Source: an uncultured Lentisphaerota bacterium
GTDB taxonomy: Bacteria > Verrucomicrobiota > Kiritimatiellia > CAIQIC01
Length of the DNA stretch: 49,435 bases
Direction of reading: 5' to 3'
NCBI GenBank assembly: GCA_903896925.1
Contig: CAITZM010000146.1
Coordinates: 1 to 49,435, forward strand
Part shown: piece after piece, positions 25,573 through 35,108 of the stretch
How the letters are laid out: each line of letters begins with the position of its first letter
How positions within the stretch are numbered: the stretch's first letter is position 1
Translations under genes and position numbers: made by a program
The notes under the pieces: generated by a model
Seen by the model: the letters and a program-made list of their open reading frames with translations, nothing else
Databases searched by the model: none
Told to the model about the DNA's origin: nothing

Positions 25573-27903
25573 TTACCCTGGAGCAGCAGCAGTGCCGTCG
25601 CCTTCCAAGGCGGTGCGCAGCACGTCGGTGAGCAGGGCGAGCCGGTAGGGTTTCTGGATGAAGCCGGCGAGGCCTTTGCCTGCAAAGCGCTGGGTGACAT
25701 CCTGTTGGTTGTACCCGCTGGACAGGACCACGCGCACGTCGGGCTTCAGCCGGCGCAGTTCCCTGAACGTTTCTTCGCCGTCCATGTGCGGCATGGTCAG
25801 GTCGAGCAGGACGACGGTAATCTCGTCGCCGTGCAGGCGGAAGCAGGCCAGCGCCTCCTCGCCATCGTCGGCGGTGAGGCAGCGGAAGCCGAGGCGTTCG
25901 ATCATCTGCTTGCCGAGCACGCGCACGGTCTCCTCGTCGTCCACGAGCAGGAGGGTGCCGTGGCCCTGCCAGGGCTTCTGGACGGGGCTGGCCGCGGGCG
26001 GGAGCACGGCCTCGCCGGGCGCGGGAGGGAAGAGCACCTTGAAGGTCGTCCCGCGGCCGGTTTCGCTGTAGACCTTGAGGGAGCCCTTGTGCCCGCGCAC
26101 GATGCCGAGGACGGCGGCGAGGCCCAGACCGCGGCCCGTGAACTTGGTCGTGAAAAACGGGTCGAACATCCGCTCCAGCACCTCCGGCTTCATGCCGCAG
26201 CCGCTGTCGGACACCTCGAGGTAGACGTAGAGCCCCTCGGGCAGGTCCTGCTTGAGCCACGTGTTGCCCAGGTACTGGCGGTCGCACTCCAGCGCGCCGG
26301 TGGTAATCGAGATCGTGCCGCTGCGATCGCCGATCGCCTCGGACGCGTTGATCACGAGGTTCATGATGATCTGCTGGAGTTGCGAGACATCCACCTCGAT
26401 CGGCGGCAGGTTGGCCGCCAGGCCATAGCGCAGGTTGGCTTTCTTGGAGATCGAGATTTCCAGCATGCGCGCCATCTCATCGATCACATCGTTGAGGTTG
26501 ACGCGCTCGACAATGAAGCGGCCCTTGCCGGAATAGGCGAGCATCTGGCGGCAGAGTTCGGCGGCGCGCCGCGTGGCCTTCTCGACGTCGCCGAGGTAGA
26601 GGCGTGCCGGGTGCCCCTCCGGGAGGTCGAGCAGCGCGAGATCCACGTTGCCGAGGATGGCCATCAGGATGTTGTTGAAGTCGTGTGCGATGCCGCCGGC
26701 GAGCACGCCGAGGCTTTCGAGCTTCTGGGTCTGCTGGAGTCGCGAGTCGAGTTCGACGCGCCGCTGCTCGGCCTGTTTGCGGGCGGTGATGTCGAGCAGG
26801 ATGCCGATGCAGCCGGTGAGCTGGCCCTCGGCGTCGCGCAGCGGGGCGGCCAGCCCGTAGACCCAGACCACCGCGCCTTCCGGTTGCAGGATGCGATATT
26901 CGATGCCGCTGCCGCCCCGCGCGTGGAGGAGAAACTTCCAGTTGGCCTCGACGCGGTCGCGGTCATCGGGGTGGACGGTCTTGAGCCACGTGTCGCCAAC
27001 CACCTCGGAAAAGGAGAGCGCGGTCATCGCGAGCCATTTATCGTTGACGTACTCGCAACAGCCCCGGGGATCGGTCAGGAAGACGCCCACCGGGGCGAGG
27101 GCGGTCAGCTGGCGGAAACGCGCGCCGCTGGCCCGCAGTTCCGCACCCTTCTGCAGTTCGTCCGTGGTGTCCTCGATGAGGACGGCGACCTGGCCGGGGG
27201 TGGGGCGGTAGGCGCTGACGCGGTAGTGGCGGTTGCGCTGTGCGTCGAAGTCCGTGAAGTAGGCGGGCGTGCCGGTCAGCGCCACCTGGCGGTAGCGCTC
27301 GAGTTGCTCGCGAACCAGGCCCGGCAAGGCTTCGTGCAGCGTACGGCCGAGCACCTCGTCACCTTTCAGCCCGGTCAGGCGCTCGTAGGCCGGATTCACA
27401 ACCAGCAAGCGGTAGTCGGCTGCTTGGCCGGTCGCGTCCGGGCTGATGCCGAAAAGCGCAAACCCCTCGGACATGCCGGTGAAGAGCATGCGGTAGCGCT
27501 GCTCGCTCTCCTGGAATTGCTTTTCGATGCCGGCCCGCGTGGACTGCGCGCGCTCGACGTGCTGGAGCAGCAGGTTAATGCCGTGCGCCAGTTCCGTGAT
27601 TTCGTCGTGCCGGTCTTCCGTGACGGCGCCGCTGAAGTCACCCTTGCCACGCAGTTGCGCCACTTCGTCCTTGAGGTGCTGCAGGCGTTGGATGATCAGG
27701 CGGTTGACGCTCCGCCAGGTCCAGAGCGTGGCCAGTCCGCCGGCCAGGGCAAAACCGAGGCAGAGCAGACCGGGGGAGCGCAGGGGTTGGCCGGCCGCCG
27801 CCGGCGCTGAGTTGCTGAACCACAGGCAGACAACACCCAGGGCGGCCCACAACAGGCCGCAGGCAAGTATTTCCCGCATCATCAGGTTACGTTGCAAGCT
27901 CAC
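25573..27903 (-). CDS. Membrane hybrid histidine kinase (PAS-PAS-HisKA-HATPase-REC)
   Basis: The 776-residue sensor has two membrane helices (about 10-30 and 44-64) with a short periplasmic loop and a HAMP-like segment to about 118. PAS domains follow at about 130-245 and 260-378. The HisKA domain carries GGIAHDFNN with phosphoacceptor His407. In the ATPase, the N-box Asn is 519, the DSGCGM box is near 566 and RGLGLAAVLG near 591. The C-terminal receiver has DD at 655-656, acceptor Asp701 and Lys751. No DNA-binding response regulator or Hpt protein is nearby, so the target is unknown. The start is GTG at 27903 with GGGAG ahead of it, 17 bases inside the end of its paralogue. Confidence 0.9.
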   Translation of the reverse strand: MSLQRNLMMREILACGLLWAALGVVCLWFSNSAPAAAGQPLRSPGLLCLGFALAGGLATLWTWRSVNRLIIQRLQHLKDEVAQLRGKGDFSGAVTEDRHDEITELAHGINLLLQHVERAQSTRAGIEKQFQESEQRYRMLFTGMSEGFALFGISPDATGQAADYRLLVVNPAYERLTGLKGDEVLGRTLHEALPGLVREQLERYRQVALTGTPAYFTDFDAQRNRHYRVSAYRPTPGQVAVLIEDTTDELQKGAELRASGARFRQLTALAPVGVFLTDPRGCCEYVNDKWLAMTALSFSEVVGDTWLKTVHPDDRDRVEANWKFLLHARGGSGIEYRILQPEGAVVWVYGLAAPLRDAEGQLTGCIGILLDITARKQAEQRRVELDSRLQQTQKLESLGVLAGGIAHDFNNILMAILGNVDLALLDLPEGHPARLYLGDVEKATRRAAELCRQMLAYSGKGRFIVERVNLNDVIDEMARMLEISISKKANLRYGLAANLPPIEVDVSQLQQIIMNLVINASEAIGDRSGTISITTGALECDRQYLGNTWLKQDLPEGLYVYLEVSDSGCGMKPEVLERMFDPFFTTKFTGRGLGLAAVLGIVRGHKGSLKVYSETGRGTTFKVLFPPAPGEAVLPPAASPVQKPWQGHGTLLLVDDEETVRVLGKQMIERLGFRCLTADDGEEALACFRLHGDEITVVLLDLTMPHMDGEETFRELRRLKPDVRVVLSSGYNQQDVTQRFAGKGLAGFIQKPYRLALLTDVLRTALEGDGTAAAPG

Positions 27904-30103
27904 TGGTCGTACTCCCGGACGCCGACTCTAGCAGAGGGGCCGGGGTATTGTCAGCAAGAACGGCGCGGAGCGTGTCGGAAAGCGTGCTGAGTTCGTAGGG
28001 CTTGTGGATGAAACCGGCCAGGCCCTTGCCCTGGAAGCGCTCGGCGATGTTGCGGAGATTGTAGCCGCTGGACATGATGACGCGCACGTCGGGCTTGAGC
28101 TGTTGCAGTTTGTAGAACGCCTGCTCGCCATCCATGGAGGGCATGCTCAAGTCGAGCAGCACGGCGGCAATCTTTTCGGAGTTCCCCTGGAAGATCCGTA
28201 CGGCTTCGCTCCCGTTGGCGGCGGTCAGGCAGGTGAAGCCGAGGCGCGCGAGCATCTGCTGGCTCAGCGCGCGGACCGTTTCCTCGTCGTCCACGAGGAG
28301 GATGGTGCCGCTGCCGCGCCAGAGTTTTTTGGCGGGATCCCTGATCTGCAGCGGGACGCGCTCGGCGGGCAGGGCGGGGAACAGAATCCGGAAGGTGCTG
28401 CCGCGCGCCGGCACGCTCTCCACCTTGATGGACCCCTTGTGGCCGCGGACAATGCCGAGGACGGCGGCGAGGCCCAGTCCGCGGCCGGTGAACTTGGTGG
28501 AAAAGAAGGGGTCGAAGAGGCGCTGCTGCACCTCGGCGGTCATGCCGCAGCCGGTGTCCTGCACCTCGATGAAGACATAGGTGCCCGCCGGCAGGTCCTG
28601 CCGGAGCCAGGTGCTGTTGAGGAAGTCGTGATCGCATTCCATCGCGCCGGTGGTGAGGGTGACGAAGCCGCCGCTCCCGTCGATGGATTCAGAAGCGTTG
28701 GCCACCAGGTTCATGATGATCTGCTGCATCTGCAGGATATCGGCCTCCACCGCCGGCAGATTGATGGCCAGATTGTAGCGGAGCACGACCTTCTTGGAGA
28801 TCGAGACCTCCAGCATGCGGGCCATGCCGTTGATCAGGTCGGTCAGGTTGACACGCTCGAGCACGAAGCGTCCCTTGCCGGAATAGGCGAGCATCTGTTT
28901 GCACAATTCCGCGGCGCGGCGCGCGGCCTTTTCGGCGTCGGTGAGATAGGCGCGGACCGGCGTCTGCGGTGAAAGCTCGCGCAGCGAAAGGTCCACGTTG
29001 CCGAGGATGGCCATCAGCAGGTTGTTGAAATCGTGGGCGATGCCGCCCGCGAGCGCGCCAAGGCTTTCCAGCTTCTGCGCCTGCTGGATTTGGGTCTCGG
29101 AGGTCAGCCGCTTCTGGTCGGCCTCCTTGCGCGTGGTGATGTCGAGCTGGATGCCGATATAGCCGGTGATCTGTCCGCCCGCGGTGCGCAGCGGTGCAGC
29201 GATGCCATAGACCCACGTGTGGTAGCCGTCGGGCTTTTTCTGCAGACGATATTCCATGCCCGTAGCGCCGTGTTCGGTGGGCGGCTGCTTCCATTGCCCC
29301 TCCACGCGCTCGCGGTCGGCGGGCAGCACGGTGTTGAGCCAGCTCGCGCCGCTGGCCTCGGAGGCCGTCACGCCGGCCATCTCCTGCCACTTGTCGTTCA
29401 CGTATTGGCAATGGCCCTCGGCGTCGGTGAGGAAGACGCCCACCGGCGCGAGCGCGGTCAACGTGCGGAAGCGTTCCTCGCTCGCGCGGCGCTCTTCCTC
29501 GATCCGCTTGCGCTCGGAGATATCCTCGATCAGCACCGCGACCTGGCCCGCGGCGGGACAGAAGATCGAGACGCTTGCATGGCGCTGCAGCGCCAGTGAG
29601 TGATCCTCGAAAAAGGCCGCTACGCCGGTGGCCGCCACCTGGCGGAAGCGTTCGATCCAACTCGCCTCCAACTGCGGCAGGACCTCGTGCAGCAACCGGC
29701 CTTGTACCGCTTCGCGCTTGCGCCCGAGCAGCCGTGCCAGCGCGGGGTTGATCGCCAGAAAACGGAAAGCCACGGGTGCCGCCGCCGTGGTGCGGAGCGT
29801 CTCGAAGAGGGCAAAGCCTTCGATCATGCTGTCGAATAACAACCGGTAACATTGCTCGGAGTCGGAACCGGGTTCGGGCGTGGCCGGCGTTGCGGTCGGA
29901 GCGGCCTGCGGTGTGGCGGCCGGGGCGGCGAGCATGGACAGCGCCCCCGTCTGATGCCGAATCCGAACCAAGGCCAAGCCAGCCTCCAGAGCCGTCGCCG
30001 GGGTCCGGGCCTTCAAGATCTCGCGCACCAGTGTTTCGCAAATCAGTGCGAACTCCTCCGCGGCCGGATCAAGCCGGCCGCCTCCTATGGTACTGATTAT
30101 CAT
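27887..30103 (-). CDS. Cytoplasmic hybrid histidine kinase, paralogue of the next gene
   Basis: The 738-residue protein shares its whole PAS-PAS-HisKA-HATPase-REC layout with the 776-residue kinase that follows, but lacks membrane helices. Residues 1-80 are an unrelated soluble segment ending in an Ala/Pro/Thr linker. PAS domains lie at about 82-195 and 208-328. The phosphoacceptor His357 is in GGIAHDFNN, the N-box Asn is 469, and RGLGLAAVLG is at about 541. The receiver acceptor is Asp651, with Lys701. It is the promoter-proximal member: its last 17 bases overlap the next start, so the pair is probably co-translated. The ATG at 30103 has no ribosome site. The 118 bases upstream are unusually AT-rich and may hold the promoter. 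Confidence 0.9.
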   Translation of the reverse strand: MIISTIGGGRLDPAAEEFALICETLVREILKARTPATALEAGLALVRIRHQTGALSMLAAPAATPQAAPTATPATPEPGSDSEQCYRLLFDSMIEGFALFETLRTTAAAPVAFRFLAINPALARLLGRKREAVQGRLLHEVLPQLEASWIERFRQVAATGVAAFFEDHSLALQRHASVSIFCPAAGQVAVLIEDISERKRIEEERRASEERFRTLTALAPVGVFLTDAEGHCQYVNDKWQEMAGVTASEASGASWLNTVLPADRERVEGQWKQPPTEHGATGMEYRLQKKPDGYHTWVYGIAAPLRTAGGQITGYIGIQLDITTRKEADQKRLTSETQIQQAQKLESLGALAGGIAHDFNNLLMAILGNVDLSLRELSPQTPVRAYLTDAEKAARRAAELCKQMLAYSGKGRFVLERVNLTDLINGMARMLEVSISKKVVLRYNLAINLPAVEADILQMQQIIMNLVANASESIDGSGGFVTLTTGAMECDHDFLNSTWLRQDLPAGTYVFIEVQDTGCGMTAEVQQRLFDPFFSTKFTGRGLGLAAVLGIVRGHKGSIKVESVPARGSTFRILFPALPAERVPLQIRDPAKKLWRGSGTILLVDDEETVRALSQQMLARLGFTCLTAANGSEAVRIFQGNSEKIAAVLLDLSMPSMDGEQAFYKLQQLKPDVRVIMSSGYNLRNIAERFQGKGLAGFIHKPYELSTLSDTLRAVLADNTPAPLLESASGSTTSELAT

Positions 30104-30221
30104 ACAAATAGTTAAGGTGAAAATATGGTTAATTCTTCCACCTGTCCAATGCTTGATTGCAGCAGTTTTCGGGCCAAAACCATTAATAATGTGAACTTTA
30201 TCGCTGGTTGTCGGTCAGGCT

Positions 30222-31937
30222 TTAGAGGCGCGGCGGAGCGGGCTTGAAGGGCGGTTCGAAGGCGTTGACTCCGCGTGTATTCAAGCGCCGTTTGAACACC
30301 TTGTCCCCGCAGGTGGCAAACAGCGTGTCGAACCGCGGGCCGCCGAAGCAGAGGTTGGCGATGCGCCCGTTCGGTGTCGGGAGGATCGCGTTGACGCGAC
30401 CGGCCTGGTCGCAGACCTGAACGCCGAGACGGGTGGCCACGAACAGGCGCCCCTCGCGATCCATGCGCATCCCGTCGGCGCCGCTGTCTTCGGAGGTATC
30501 GGGCACGTGCAGCCAGCCGTAGCGCTGCTTGCAGGCGAGCGTGCCGTCGGGCTGCACCTGGTAGCTCCACAGCCAGTGCGTCCGCGAATCGGCCACGAGC
30601 AGCAGCGCCTGGTCTGGTGTAAGCGCGAGGCCGTTGGCGAACTTCAGGCCCGTGTCCACCACCTGCTTCGCGCCGGTCTTGGAGATGAACCAGAGCTTGC
30701 TCGGAACGTTCGCCTGGCTGTCGGGGTTGGTCACATAGAGTCCCCCGTCGTGGCGCATCGCCAGATCATTGCCCTTGAACCCCTCGGCGATGACCGTTGC
30801 GTGCTCGTGTTCGTCGTAGGCCAGGATCTGGTCCGTGCCGCCTGCCACCACATAGCGCCGCCCGTCGGGCCCGTACGCCATGCCGTTGGCCTCTTTCGAT
30901 GCGGCGTTGCACGGCACCACCTGGCCGTCGAGTCCGATCTTGTAGGTGGTGCTCGCGGGGATGTCGTTGAAGAACACCTCGCCGCGAGCGTTCGCGGTCG
31001 GACCCTCGGTGAACTTGTACCCTGCGCCGACGAGCTGCCAGTCTTCGCCGGGGATCAGCAGGCTGTGGAGCATCGCATTGCTGGTGATGCCGGCCGTGAC
31101 GGGCTGCGGCCAGTCCTGCCAGAGCCAGCGCAGCGCGTCGGCGTAGATCTCCGTCGCCTGCTTGCCGCTGTGCCCGCCCTCGCCCCAGACATGGTTGACC
31201 GCGTAGCCGGCGAACCGCAGCGCGCGTTCCATCTCCTGGTTGGCCATCCACCAGTCGCCGCCGTAGATGTTCAGGTCGGCGCTGCCGTCCTGCAGGAAAA
31301 TACGCAGAGGTTTCGGTTCGGTCTTGCGGATCAAGGTCGGGTAGACGTTGCCCCCGCGCAGGCCCACATAGGTGCCGATGGCGCTGAAGACGCGCCGGAA
31401 GGCGTCCGGCCGCTCCCATGCGGCCGTGAACGCGCAGATCGCGCCGCTGCTGGAGCCGGCGATGGACCGGTCGTTGCCGTCGTGCGAGAACCGGAGGGGC
31501 CGGCCGTCGGCGGCGGTTTTCTTTTCCACCTCCGGCAACAGCTCCTCCAGCAGGAAGCGCGCATAGCCGTTGCCGAGCCCGTCGTATTCATAGCTGCGGT
31601 TATAGCGGTCGAGGGCGTTCGTCGTCAGCGCCTTGACCACGCCCGGCTTGACGAACACGCCGATGGTCACCGGCATCGCCCCGCTCGCAATCAGCCGGTC
31701 GAACACCTCCGGGGCGTTGAACTGGATTCCGTCCTGGTTGACGTGGAGACAGGCCGGCTTGGCCGGATCGTATTGGCGCGGCACATAGACAAAGTAGTCG
31801 CGCGTCGTCCCGGGGAAAATTTTGCTGTGCTCGAATGCGTACTTCGTCACCTCGCCCTTCGGCACCGCGTTCGTTTCCGCCGCGCCGCAGCCCAGGGCCC
31901 CCAGCCACACCGTCAGGAAAAGTGCGCTACGCTTCAT
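30222..31937 (-). CDS. Exported esterase / SMP-30-gluconolactonase fusion
   Basis: The 571-residue protein has a signal peptide (MKRSALFLTVWLGALGCG) and two enzyme domains. Residues of about 30-285 are an esterase D-like alpha/beta hydrolase: SIAGSSSGAICAF gives the nucleophile Ser, RIFLQDGSADLNI the Asp region, and VWGEGGHSGK the His. Residues of about 295-560 are a six-bladed SMP-30/gluconolactonase propeller (FTEGPTANARGEVFFNDIPA, EGFKGNDLAMRHDGGLYVTN, GLKFANGLALTPDQALLLVA). The two together suggest removal of an ester group followed by opening of a sugar lactone, or action on a lignin- or pectin-type ester. Both active sites look intact, and the substrate is unknown. Confidence 0.88.
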   Translation of the reverse strand: MKRSALFLTVWLGALGCGAAETNAVPKGEVTKYAFEHSKIFPGTTRDYFVYVPRQYDPAKPACLHVNQDGIQFNAPEVFDRLIASGAMPVTIGVFVKPGVVKALTTNALDRYNRSYEYDGLGNGYARFLLEELLPEVEKKTAADGRPLRFSHDGNDRSIAGSSSGAICAFTAAWERPDAFRRVFSAIGTYVGLRGGNVYPTLIRKTEPKPLRIFLQDGSADLNIYGGDWWMANQEMERALRFAGYAVNHVWGEGGHSGKQATEIYADALRWLWQDWPQPVTAGITSNAMLHSLLIPGEDWQLVGAGYKFTEGPTANARGEVFFNDIPASTTYKIGLDGQVVPCNAASKEANGMAYGPDGRRYVVAGGTDQILAYDEHEHATVIAEGFKGNDLAMRHDGGLYVTNPDSQANVPSKLWFISKTGAKQVVDTGLKFANGLALTPDQALLLVADSRTHWLWSYQVQPDGTLACKQRYGWLHVPDTSEDSGADGMRMDREGRLFVATRLGVQVCDQAGRVNAILPTPNGRIANLCFGGPRFDTLFATCGDKVFKRRLNTRGVNAFEPPFKPAPPRL

Positions 31938-32048
31938 GCCCGCCTCGCTTTCTGCGCCGCTTATAGCACAGGCGGCATGCGGTTTTCCAAGGCTTGGAAC
32001 CGACCCCGGCCGCTTTTCCGAACCTTGGATTTCTGTGTAGAGGGTATC

Positions 32049-32071
32049 GGACCGATCAGACGGATCGGTCC
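32049..32071. repeat. GGACCGATC inverted repeat
   Basis: GGACCGATC and GATCGGTCC form a 9-bp stem around a 5-base loop in the divergent gap between the esterase fusion and prmC. Related GATCGG-type text lies around it. It could be an operator or a repeat-family member. Confidence 0.5.
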
Positions 32072-32197
32072 AATCTTCGTGTTTCCACTGCGCTTTCCGG
32101 TCCGCGGCGGGCGCTGGGGCGGCAGCGCGCGGCGCGTGTTTCGGTCACAACCGCTTCTGCGCTTGCGCTGGCGGCGGCGAGTCTTTAGGTTGCGCGC

Positions 32198-33046
32198 ATG
32201 GATGTGCGCAGCGCGTTAAAGCGGTGGACGGAACTCTTGCAGGCGGCGGGTCACGAGGAGGCTGCGGCGGAAGCCGGGTCGCTGCTCGCGCACGCGCTCG
32301 GTTGCCGGCGGCTGGAACTCCCGCTCCACGACCGGCGTGAGCTTTTGCCCGCGCAGTTCGCGTTGCTGGACGCGCAGGTGCGGCGGTTGCAAGCCGGCGA
32401 GCCGCTGCAGTACGTCCTCGGCGAGGTCGAATTCTACAGCCGCGTCTTCGCCTGCGATGCCCGCGCGCTGATCCCGCGCCCGGAGACCGAGTTGCTCGTC
32501 GAGGCCGCGCTCGGTTTTTCGCAGGTGTGGAAAAAGCCCCGGCCCAAGGTGGCCGACCTGGGCGCCGGCACCGGCTGCATCGCCATCTCGCTCGCGCTGG
32601 CGCAGCCGCAGGCGCACGTCTGCGCCGTGGATATCAGCGCCCCCGCGCTGGCGCTGGCACGGGAAAATGCCCGGCGGTACGGCGTCGCCGACAAAATGAT
32701 TTTCATCCAAGCCGATCTGCTCGCGCCGTTCGCCGCGGGCGAGTTGGCTTTGATCGTGTCGAATCCGCCCTACGTGCCGACGGCGGAGTGGGGGAGCCTG
32801 CCGCGGCCGATCCGTGACTTTGAGCCGCGCAACGCGCTCGACGCCGGCAGCGACGGGCTCGATGTGCTCCGGCGGCTGATCGCGCAAGCCGCGGAAAAAC
32901 TCGCGCCCGGCGGCGGGCTTGCCCTGGAGATCGGCGAGGACCAAGGCCCGCGCGTCGCAGAACTGCTGTGCGCCGCCGGCTTCACGAACGTTGTCGTGAA
33001 AAAAGATTATTCCGGCTGGGACCGCATCGTCACCGGTGAAAAATAA
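32198..33046 (+). CDS. prmC: Peptide chain release factor N5-glutamine methyltransferase
   Basis: The 282-residue enzyme methylates the Gln of the GGQ motif in release factors RF1/RF2 using S-adenosylmethionine. The N-terminal helical domain runs to about residue 85, followed by the signature LIPRPETELL. The methyltransferase domain has ADLGAGTGCIAISLA (motif I) and VSNPPYVP, with the NPPY motif at 189-192 that binds the Gln side chain. The length matches the family. The usual partner prfA is not in this window. The ATG at 32198 lies in a GC-rich context without an obvious ribosome site. Confidence 0.93.
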   Translation: MDVRSALKRWTELLQAAGHEEAAAEAGSLLAHALGCRRLELPLHDRRELLPAQFALLDAQVRRLQAGEPLQYVLGEVEFYSRVFACDARALIPRPETELLVEAALGFSQVWKKPRPKVADLGAGTGCIAISLALAQPQAHVCAVDISAPALALARENARRYGVADKMIFIQADLLAPFAAGELALIVSNPPYVPTAEWGSLPRPIRDFEPRNALDAGSDGLDVLRRLIAQAAEKLAPGGGLALEIGEDQGPRVAELLCAAGFTNVVVKKDYSGWDRIVTGEK

Positions 33047-33053
33047 ACAGTCT

Positions 33054-35063
33054 ATGAATCCTATGGTAAAGCCAACTCGTAGGGGCGCCGTCTTGCTGCG
33101 CCCCATGTGCGTCGCACGCGGAAGGAACGACGGGCGTGGCACGTTGCGCCGCTTGGTCATCGCCGGTCTCGTCGCGGCGTTGTCTTTCGCCGTCGCCACA
33201 GCCGCGCCGACGAAGGCCAAGCCGGCGGCGCCAAGCAGCAAGCCGTATGCGGAGTTGCAGCCGGCGCGGATGGCGGAGCTGGCGGTGTTGCTGCCGGCGC
33301 AGCCGCGCGGGCTGGGCGCGCCGTGCAGCGACCGCGCGGCGTGGGCCGCGGTGGTGACGAACAAGAATTTCAGGAACGTCATCGGCTCGGCGACGAAGCT
33401 GCTCGGCAAGGAGGTGCCGCCGTGGAGCGACGAGCTCTATCTGGATTTCTCGCGCACCGGCAAGCGGCCGCCGGGCGAGAAAATGATCGGTGACCGTCAC
33501 GCGCCACTGCGTCCGCTCGTCTGGGCGGAATGCCTCGAAAACAAAGGCCGCTTCCTGCCCGCCATCGAGAAGCTGCTGCTGGACTATTCGAAAGATCCCT
33601 CATGGACGCTGCCGGCGCACGACCGCGACCTGAAAAACTTCAAGGGCACGGGCTACAGCGTGGACCTCGCGTCGTCGGCGTTCGCCTGCGAGCTGGCGCA
33701 GATCCTCTGGCTGCTCGGCGACAAGGTCAGCGCCGGCACGCGGACGCAGGTGCTCGCGAAACTGGAGCAGCGCCTCTTCGCGCCGCTGCGCGAATCGTTC
33801 CGCACGGGCAGGGGCAACAGCTGGTTGCACGCGGAGATGAATTGGAATCCCGTGTGCCTCGCCGGCAGCGTGGGCGCGGCGCTCGCGGTGCTGCCCGACC
33901 GCAATGACCGCGCGCTCTTCGTCGCCGCGGGCGAACATTACAGCCGCTACTATCTCGCCGGTTTCACGCCCGATGGCTATTGCGGCGAGGGCATGGGCTA
34001 CTGGAATTACGGCATGTCGAATTATCTGCTCCTGCGCGAGCTGCTCTGGCAGGCGACCGGCGGCAAGGTGGAACTTTTCGGTGACGAAAAAATCCGCAAC
34101 GCTGCGCTCTACGGCGTCAACATCGAGATGGTCAACAGCGTCTATCCGGCCATCGCCGATTGCCGCTGGGGCTCGGGGCCGGGCGCGGACATCCTGGGCT
34201 ATTTGAGCCGCGCGCTCGGCCTCGGCCTGCGCCGCTATGAGGATGCGTGGAATCCCATGGCGCCGCGCGATCTCGCCTTCGGTCCGATGGGCATCTTTTC
34301 GAATTCTCTGCGCACCGCGAAGCCCGCGACGGCCGCGCGCGCAGGCGTGGGACTGCGCTATTTCTTCGAGCAGGCCGGGGTGCTCGTCTGCCGCAGTGCG
34401 CCCGGCGCGGCGCTGCCTATGGGCGCGGTGCTCAAGGGCGGACACAACGACGAGCCGCACAACCACAACGACATCGGCTCCTTCACGCTCGTGTTCGGCA
34501 AGGAGGCGCTCGTCGCCGATTGCGGCGGGCCCTACGCCTACAACAGCCGCACGTTTGGCAAAGAACGCTACACCGCGTTCAAACTTTTCAGTTCGTTCGG
34601 TCACGACGTGCCCGTCGTCGCCGGTCGCGCACAAATCCCCGGTAAACTGGCGCGCGCGAAAATTCTGAAAACGACTTTCACCGACGCCAGCGACGAGTTC
34701 GTGATGGACATAGCCTCCGCCTACGACGCGCCGGAACTGACGAAACTGGTCCGCTCCTTCGTCTTCGACCGGCGCACAGGCACCTTGACCGTCAGCGACG
34801 AGGTTGCCTTCCAGCGCGCTGCGTCGTTCGAGCTCGCGCTGACGACGCGCGCAACGTGGAAACAAATTTCCGCCAACCAGATCGAGCTGACCGCCGGACG
34901 CGAACGCATCATCGCCGAAATTCAAGCGCCGTGCGCCTTCGAGCTGACGAGCGAAACCATTGCCGAAGATTGCACGCCCTTCACGCGCCTCGGCCTGAAG
35001 CTCCTGCAGCCCCTCGCCGCCGGTAAAATAGTAATGATTTTTCGCCCAGCGACGGCGAACTGA
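33054..35063 (+). CDS. Exported heparinase II/III-like protein with repeat-encoded N-terminus
   Basis: The protein is about 669 residues. Residues 31-55 look like a signal peptide (LRRLVIAGLVAALSFAVATA). The body is an (alpha/alpha) toroid (GYCGEGMGYWNYGMSNYLLL) followed by a heparinase II/III beta-sandwich with GGHNDEPHNHNDIGSFTL, the typical active-site segment of lyases that cut uronate polysaccharides. Residues 9-28 are encoded by a palindromic repeat (33078-33136) that also occurs, in the same frame, in the gene at 37885. The start is uncertain: a GTG at 33036 overlaps prmC, ATGs lie at 33054 and 33063, and a TTG at 33144 would begin directly at the signal peptide. Confidence 0.82.
   Translation: MNPMVKPTRRGAVLLRPMCVARGRNDGRGTLRRLVIAGLVAALSFAVATAAPTKAKPAAPSSKPYAELQPARMAELAVLLPAQPRGLGAPCSDRAAWAAVVTNKNFRNVIGSATKLLGKEVPPWSDELYLDFSRTGKRPPGEKMIGDRHAPLRPLVWAECLENKGRFLPAIEKLLLDYSKDPSWTLPAHDRDLKNFKGTGYSVDLASSAFACELAQILWLLGDKVSAGTRTQVLAKLEQRLFAPLRESFRTGRGNSWLHAEMNWNPVCLAGSVGAALAVLPDRNDRALFVAAGEHYSRYYLAGFTPDGYCGEGMGYWNYGMSNYLLLRELLWQATGGKVELFGDEKIRNAALYGVNIEMVNSVYPAIADCRWGSGPGADILGYLSRALGLGLRRYEDAWNPMAPRDLAFGPMGIFSNSLRTAKPATAARAGVGLRYFFEQAGVLVCRSAPGAALPMGAVLKGGHNDEPHNHNDIGSFTLVFGKEALVADCGGPYAYNSRTFGKERYTAFKLFSSFGHDVPVVAGRAQIPGKLARAKILKTTFTDASDEFVMDIASAYDAPELTKLVRSFVFDRRTGTLTVSDEVAFQRAASFELALTTRATWKQISANQIELTAGRERIIAEIQAPCAFELTSETIAEDCTPFTRLGLKLLQPLAAGKIVMIFRPATAN
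33078..33136 (+). repeat. Coding palindromic element, copy A
   Basis: CGTAGGGGCGC opens a 59-base segment that closely matches the left part of the element at 37903-37981, including TTGCTGCGCCCC and GCACGCGGAA. The right arm is degenerate. It is read in frame as RRGAVLLRPMCVARGRNDGR. Confidence 0.8.
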
Positions 35064-35108
35064 GCCGGGGGGCGCTCCCGTGGAAGTTCAGAAGACGTGC
35101 CTGGTCTT

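Noticed and set aside
25705..27810. 701-codon open frame opposite the first hybrid kinase
   Set aside because: Antisense of a protein with clear kinase motifs; no independent start signal or domain.
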